A stretch of 64,000 nt of DNA from Eggerthella sp. YY7918 (GTDB lineage Bacteria > Actinomycetota > Coriobacteriia > Coriobacteriales > Eggerthellaceae). The first letter of the stretch is position 1. Every line of letters starts with the position of its first letter. Below the pieces are notes generated by a model. That model did no database searches. It saw nothing but the letters and a program-made list of their open reading frames with translations, and was not told where the DNA came from. A program made the position numbers and the translations under genes. Shown here in pieces: positions 61,600 through 64,000 of the stretch. The stretch is from the NCBI RefSeq assembly GCF_000270285.1, contig NC_015738.1:992001-1056000 (forward strand). Reading direction: 5' to 3'.

Positions 61600-62568
61600 A
61601 TGACAAGCGAATATCGGCAAACCTTCAAGCACATACCTGTTCTGCTCGCCGAGTGCCTCGAATATCTCAACCTTAAAACACAGCACACATTCGTGGACGC
61701 AACACTCGGCGGGGCAGGGCATTCCTTCGAAGCAGCTAAGCTCATAGGTTGCGAAGGCACGCTCGTCGGCATCGATCAGGACGAAATGGCGCTCAGCGCC
61801 GCTCGTCACAAACTCGGGACCTTGCCTGACGACGTGCGTCCGCACCTGGAATTGGTGCGCGGCAACTTCGGAGATATGGACGAAGCCCTTCTTGGGGTTG
61901 AGGTTCCCGGCGTCGATGCGATCCTCTTCGACCTCGGGGTATCTTCAACACAGATCGACCTACCGTCTCGTGGCTTCTCCTTTAAGGAGAATGGCCCTCT
62001 TGATATGCGGATGGATCCGGGGAAACAAACCCTAACCGCAGCAGAGATCATCAACACTTACAACGCAGCAGATCTCACTCGGATCATCCGTATGTACTCG
62101 GACGAGAAGTGGGCGAGCCGCATCGCGGACTTCGTGGTGCGCGCCCGCCAGAACGCTCCCATCGAGACAAGCGGGCAGCTGGTCGAACTCATCAAGGCGG
62201 CCATCCCGGCTTCGGCGCGTCGCGCAGGGGGGCACCCCGCCAAGCGCACGTTTCAAGCGCTGCGCATCGAAGTAAACGGTGAGCTTGACGTGCTTCGCCG
62301 CGGACTGGATGCGGCTGTACGTTGGCTTAATCCTGGCGGGCGGCTTGTGGTCATCAGCTACCACTCGCTTGAAGATCGCATCGTGAAGGAAACGTTCAAT
62401 TCGTTCGCGAACCGCTGCACCTGCCCGCCGGATCTTCCGGTGTGTGTCTGCGGCAAGCAGCCGATACTCGACATCATCACCCGCAAGCCGGTTCTACCGA
62501 CTGAAGACGAGATAGCGCGCAATCCACGTGCGCGCAGTGCAAAGCTTCGTGTGGCGCAAAAGCGCTGA
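61600..62568 (+). CDS. rsmH: 16S rRNA (cytosine1402-N4)-methyltransferase
   Basis: RsmH (MraW) methylates C1402 of 16S rRNA. The 322-residue protein has KHIPVLLAECLEYL, the SAM loop FVDATLGGAGHS, VGIDQDEMALSAA, AILFDLGVSSTQID and LVVISYHSLEDRIVK, all typical. The C-terminal CTCPPDLPVCVCGKQP Cys cluster is also typical. ATG at 61600 has AAGG at a suitable distance; GTG at 61591 is too close to it. It lies in the usual dcw order after mraZ. Confidence 0.96.
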   Translation: MTSEYRQTFKHIPVLLAECLEYLNLKTQHTFVDATLGGAGHSFEAAKLIGCEGTLVGIDQDEMALSAARHKLGTLPDDVRPHLELVRGNFGDMDEALLGVEVPGVDAILFDLGVSSTQIDLPSRGFSFKENGPLDMRMDPGKQTLTAAEIINTYNAADLTRIIRMYSDEKWASRIADFVVRARQNAPIETSGQLVELIKAAIPASARRAGGHPAKRTFQALRIEVNGELDVLRRGLDAAVRWLNPGGRLVVISYHSLEDRIVKETFNSFANRCTCPPDLPVCVCGKQPILDIITRKPVLPTEDEIARNPRARSAKLRVAQKR

Positions 62569-62646
62569 ACGAACGCGATAGCGTAAAAACTGAAGACAGG
62601 CACCCGACCCGCCATACACACAGCAAACGAAGAAAGGGGGTTGAGC

Positions 62647-63111
62647 ATGGGCGCAGCACCCGCATATTCATATTATCCTGAACGCATACCCCAACAAGCG
62701 CCGCGCACGCGCGTACGCGTTGTTCCGGGCCGTGGTCCGCTCACCCAAGCCCCCACGCTTCCCGAGAGCGTCGTTCTTCTTGCAAAGGTTGTTGCGGTCG
62801 TGCTCGTTATCGTCTCGCTGGCCGCCTTTGCGCGTATTGCGCTTTCGTCGGCCGCGGTGTCGACTTCGGTGCAATCTCAAGAGCTTTCTCAGCAGATTGA
62901 TGAAGCGCGCGCAAGCGGAGCATCCCTTGAGGTGTCGCAAAGTCTGTTGACCAACCCCACACGCCTGAAGCGGGAGGCAGCGGCTATCGGCATGGCTGCT
63001 CCCGAAACAATTGGAACCATCAATCTGGCCGCTGATGTGGTTGTTTGTGATGCCGAGGGCAACTTGTCGCTCTCGAAAAGCGTAGCCGCCGCTGCCGGTA
63101 TCGGGGAGTAG
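62647..63111 (+). CDS. ftsL: FtsL-like cell division protein
   Basis: This 154-residue bitopic protein has a cytoplasmic Pro/Arg-rich N-terminus (about 1-45), one membrane helix (SVVLLAKVVAVVLVIVSLAAF region, about 43-67) and an external coiled coil (VQSQELSQQIDEARASG). Sequence is poorly conserved in this family, so the call rests on topology and the position between rsmH and ftsI. FtsL bridges FtsB and the septal PBP in the divisome. ATG at 62647 follows GAAAGGGGG. Confidence 0.85.
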   Translation: MGAAPAYSYYPERIPQQAPRTRVRVVPGRGPLTQAPTLPESVVLLAKVVAVVLVIVSLAAFARIALSSAAVSTSVQSQELSQQIDEARASGASLEVSQSLLTNPTRLKREAAAIGMAAPETIGTINLAADVVVCDAEGNLSLSKSVAAAAGIGE

Positions 63112-63115
63112 CGCC

Positions 63116-64000
63116 GTGGCTGATCGGTCTCGCTCCCAGCGAGATGCGGCCAGCGCGCGTCGCGGTCGCGGAAGCTCGCGGTCTGCGTCGCGTTCTGCGC
63201 GCTCCCGCACGTCGCATCGCTCGTCAACGCCGTCGCGCACAACGCCGGTTTCGCAAGCCGAATTCGCAGCCAACTCAAACCGCGCCTTTATTCCGATTGT
63301 AGTGTTTGCGGTTATCGCGATGCTCTTTTTGGCGCGTCTGGTGTATTTACAGGTGATCGTAGCCCCCGCCTATGCTGGCATGGCAGAAGAATCGCGAACG
63401 GTAAGCTTTGCGGTCGAACCGCGGCGGGGGACTATCTATGATCGCAACGGCGTGGTGTTGGCGACCAGTGTCGACGCTACCACCATCTACGCGAATCCCT
63501 CTGAGGTTAAAGATGTCAACGGCGCTGCCGCTTCGCTCGCTTCAGTGCTTGGTGGAGAAGCGAAAGATTACCTGGGCGCGCTGACGGCGGACGCGACCAA
63601 CTATTCCGTTATCAAGCGCAAGGCTGACGTGGCGGTGGGCGATCAGGTGAAAGCTCTGGATTTGGACGGCATCTACTTCGTAACCGAGTCGCGGCGCGAA
63701 TATCCCAACGGCCAGGTGGGCGGCCAGATTATTGGTGCCTGCAGCATTGCGGTCGATGAAGAAAACAACCGGGAATTCTACGAAGGTATCGCGGGCCTTG
63801 AGCTGTACTACGACGATATCCTCAAAGGCGAACCGGGCTATTACGAGGCCGAACGCGGCCGCGACGGCACGCCTATTCCCGGGGGCCTGCATGAACAAAC
63901 ACCGGCTATCGACGGCCAGGATATTGTGATATCCATTGATGTCGAGCTGCAGCAATACGTTGAAGAACGACTGACCAGCGGCATCGAAGGCCTCAGCGCT
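63116..64000 (+). CDS. ftsI: FtsI-type septal penicillin-binding protein (partial, C-terminus outside window)
   Basis: The frame from GTG at 63116 is open to the window end, giving 295 residues. GGGGAG at 63103-63108 supports the start, four bases after the ftsL stop. The cytoplasmic tail (about 1-55) is very rich in Arg and Ser. One membrane helix follows (IPIVVFAVIAMLFLARLVYL), then the PBP dimerisation region with VEPRRGTIYDRNGVVLATS and GGQIIGACS. The transpeptidase Ser-x2-Lys lies beyond the window. FtsI crosslinks septal peptidoglycan. It continues the dcw order mraZ, rsmH, ftsL. Confidence 0.93.
   Translation, partial: MADRSRSQRDAASARRGRGSSRSASRSARSRTSHRSSTPSRTTPVSQAEFAANSNRAFIPIVVFAVIAMLFLARLVYLQVIVAPAYAGMAEESRTVSFAVEPRRGTIYDRNGVVLATSVDATTIYANPSEVKDVNGAAASLASVLGGEAKDYLGALTADATNYSVIKRKADVAVGDQVKALDLDGIYFVTESRREYPNGQVGGQIIGACSIAVDEENNREFYEGIAGLELYYDDILKGEPGYYEAERGRDGTPIPGGLHEQTPAIDGQDIVISIDVELQQYVEERLTSGIEGLSA

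Noticed and set aside
1-64000. CRISPR arrays, tRNA or rRNA genes, and insertion sequences
   Set aside because: I looked through the intergenic stretches and saw no spaced short repeats, no cloverleaf-like tRNA and no transposase frame. A covariance-model scan would be decisive.

Overview
The window is one contiguous bacterial chromosome segment. The right end carries the start of a division and cell wall (dcw) cluster in the order mraZ, rsmH, ftsL, ftsI. Together with AddAB, DUF1846, DUF6541, DUF2304 and GlfT2-like families, Ricin-type and CWB2-type wall modules and NlpC/P60 endopeptidases, this suggests a Gram-positive actinobacterium, most likely a member of the Coriobacteriia (Eggerthellaceae-like). 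That assignment is inference from gene content; no rRNA or other taxonomic marker is present. The left two thirds is visibly richer in A and T than the right third.

Layout. (1) 1-9520: a pseudaminic acid locus. pseF-pseI-pseH-pseG read leftward (pseG is cut by the window edge) and pseB-pseC read rightward. Between the two arms is one very large secreted protein that joins a subtilisin protease, a GH25 muramidase and three Ricin-type lectin modules. (2) 9841-17882: a Wzx-type flippase and a series of glycosyltransferases or glycosyltransferase-like proteins, one of no recognised family. (3) 18134-27940: a polyprenol-phosphate glycosyltransferase with its DUF2304 partner, a complete dTDP-L-rhamnose set (rmlA, D, B, C), two large transferases and a DUF6541 membrane protein. 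(4) 27913-32650: a Wzm/Wzt (TagG/TagH) ABC exporter whose ATPase ends in three CWB2-like repeats, plus a GlfT2-like galactofuranosyltransferase. (5) 32785-40672: a teichoic-acid-like block. It contains an HTH-LicC-LicA fusion with a nine-G tract, an APC permease, a small unknown protein, a YidC-TagF fusion and a membrane-bound sulfatase-fold transferase. (6) 40762-44712: a leftward three-gene cassette that fits an ABC-three-component (ABC-3C) conflict system, followed by a decayed RelB/RelE pair. (7) 44726-48402: a GT4 transferase, a DegT aminotransferase and a PglC-type phosphoglycosyl transferase, with an orphan HPt protein. (8) 48617-64000: housekeeping genes addB, addA, rnhA, two tandem NlpC/P60 genes, DUF1846, xerD, mraZ, rsmH, ftsL and partial ftsI.

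How the genes fit together: regions 1 to 5 and 7 together look like a large surface-glycan island. It can make activated pseudaminic acid and rhamnose, assemble lipid-linked glycans, export them by a flippase and by an ABC transporter, and add glycerol-phosphate and phosphocholine-type substituents. The strongest candidates for undescribed biology are four domain fusions (protease-muramidase-lectin, ABC-CWB2, YidC-TagF, HTH-LicC-LicA with a homopolymer that could switch it) and the ABC-3C cassette placed inside the glycan island.
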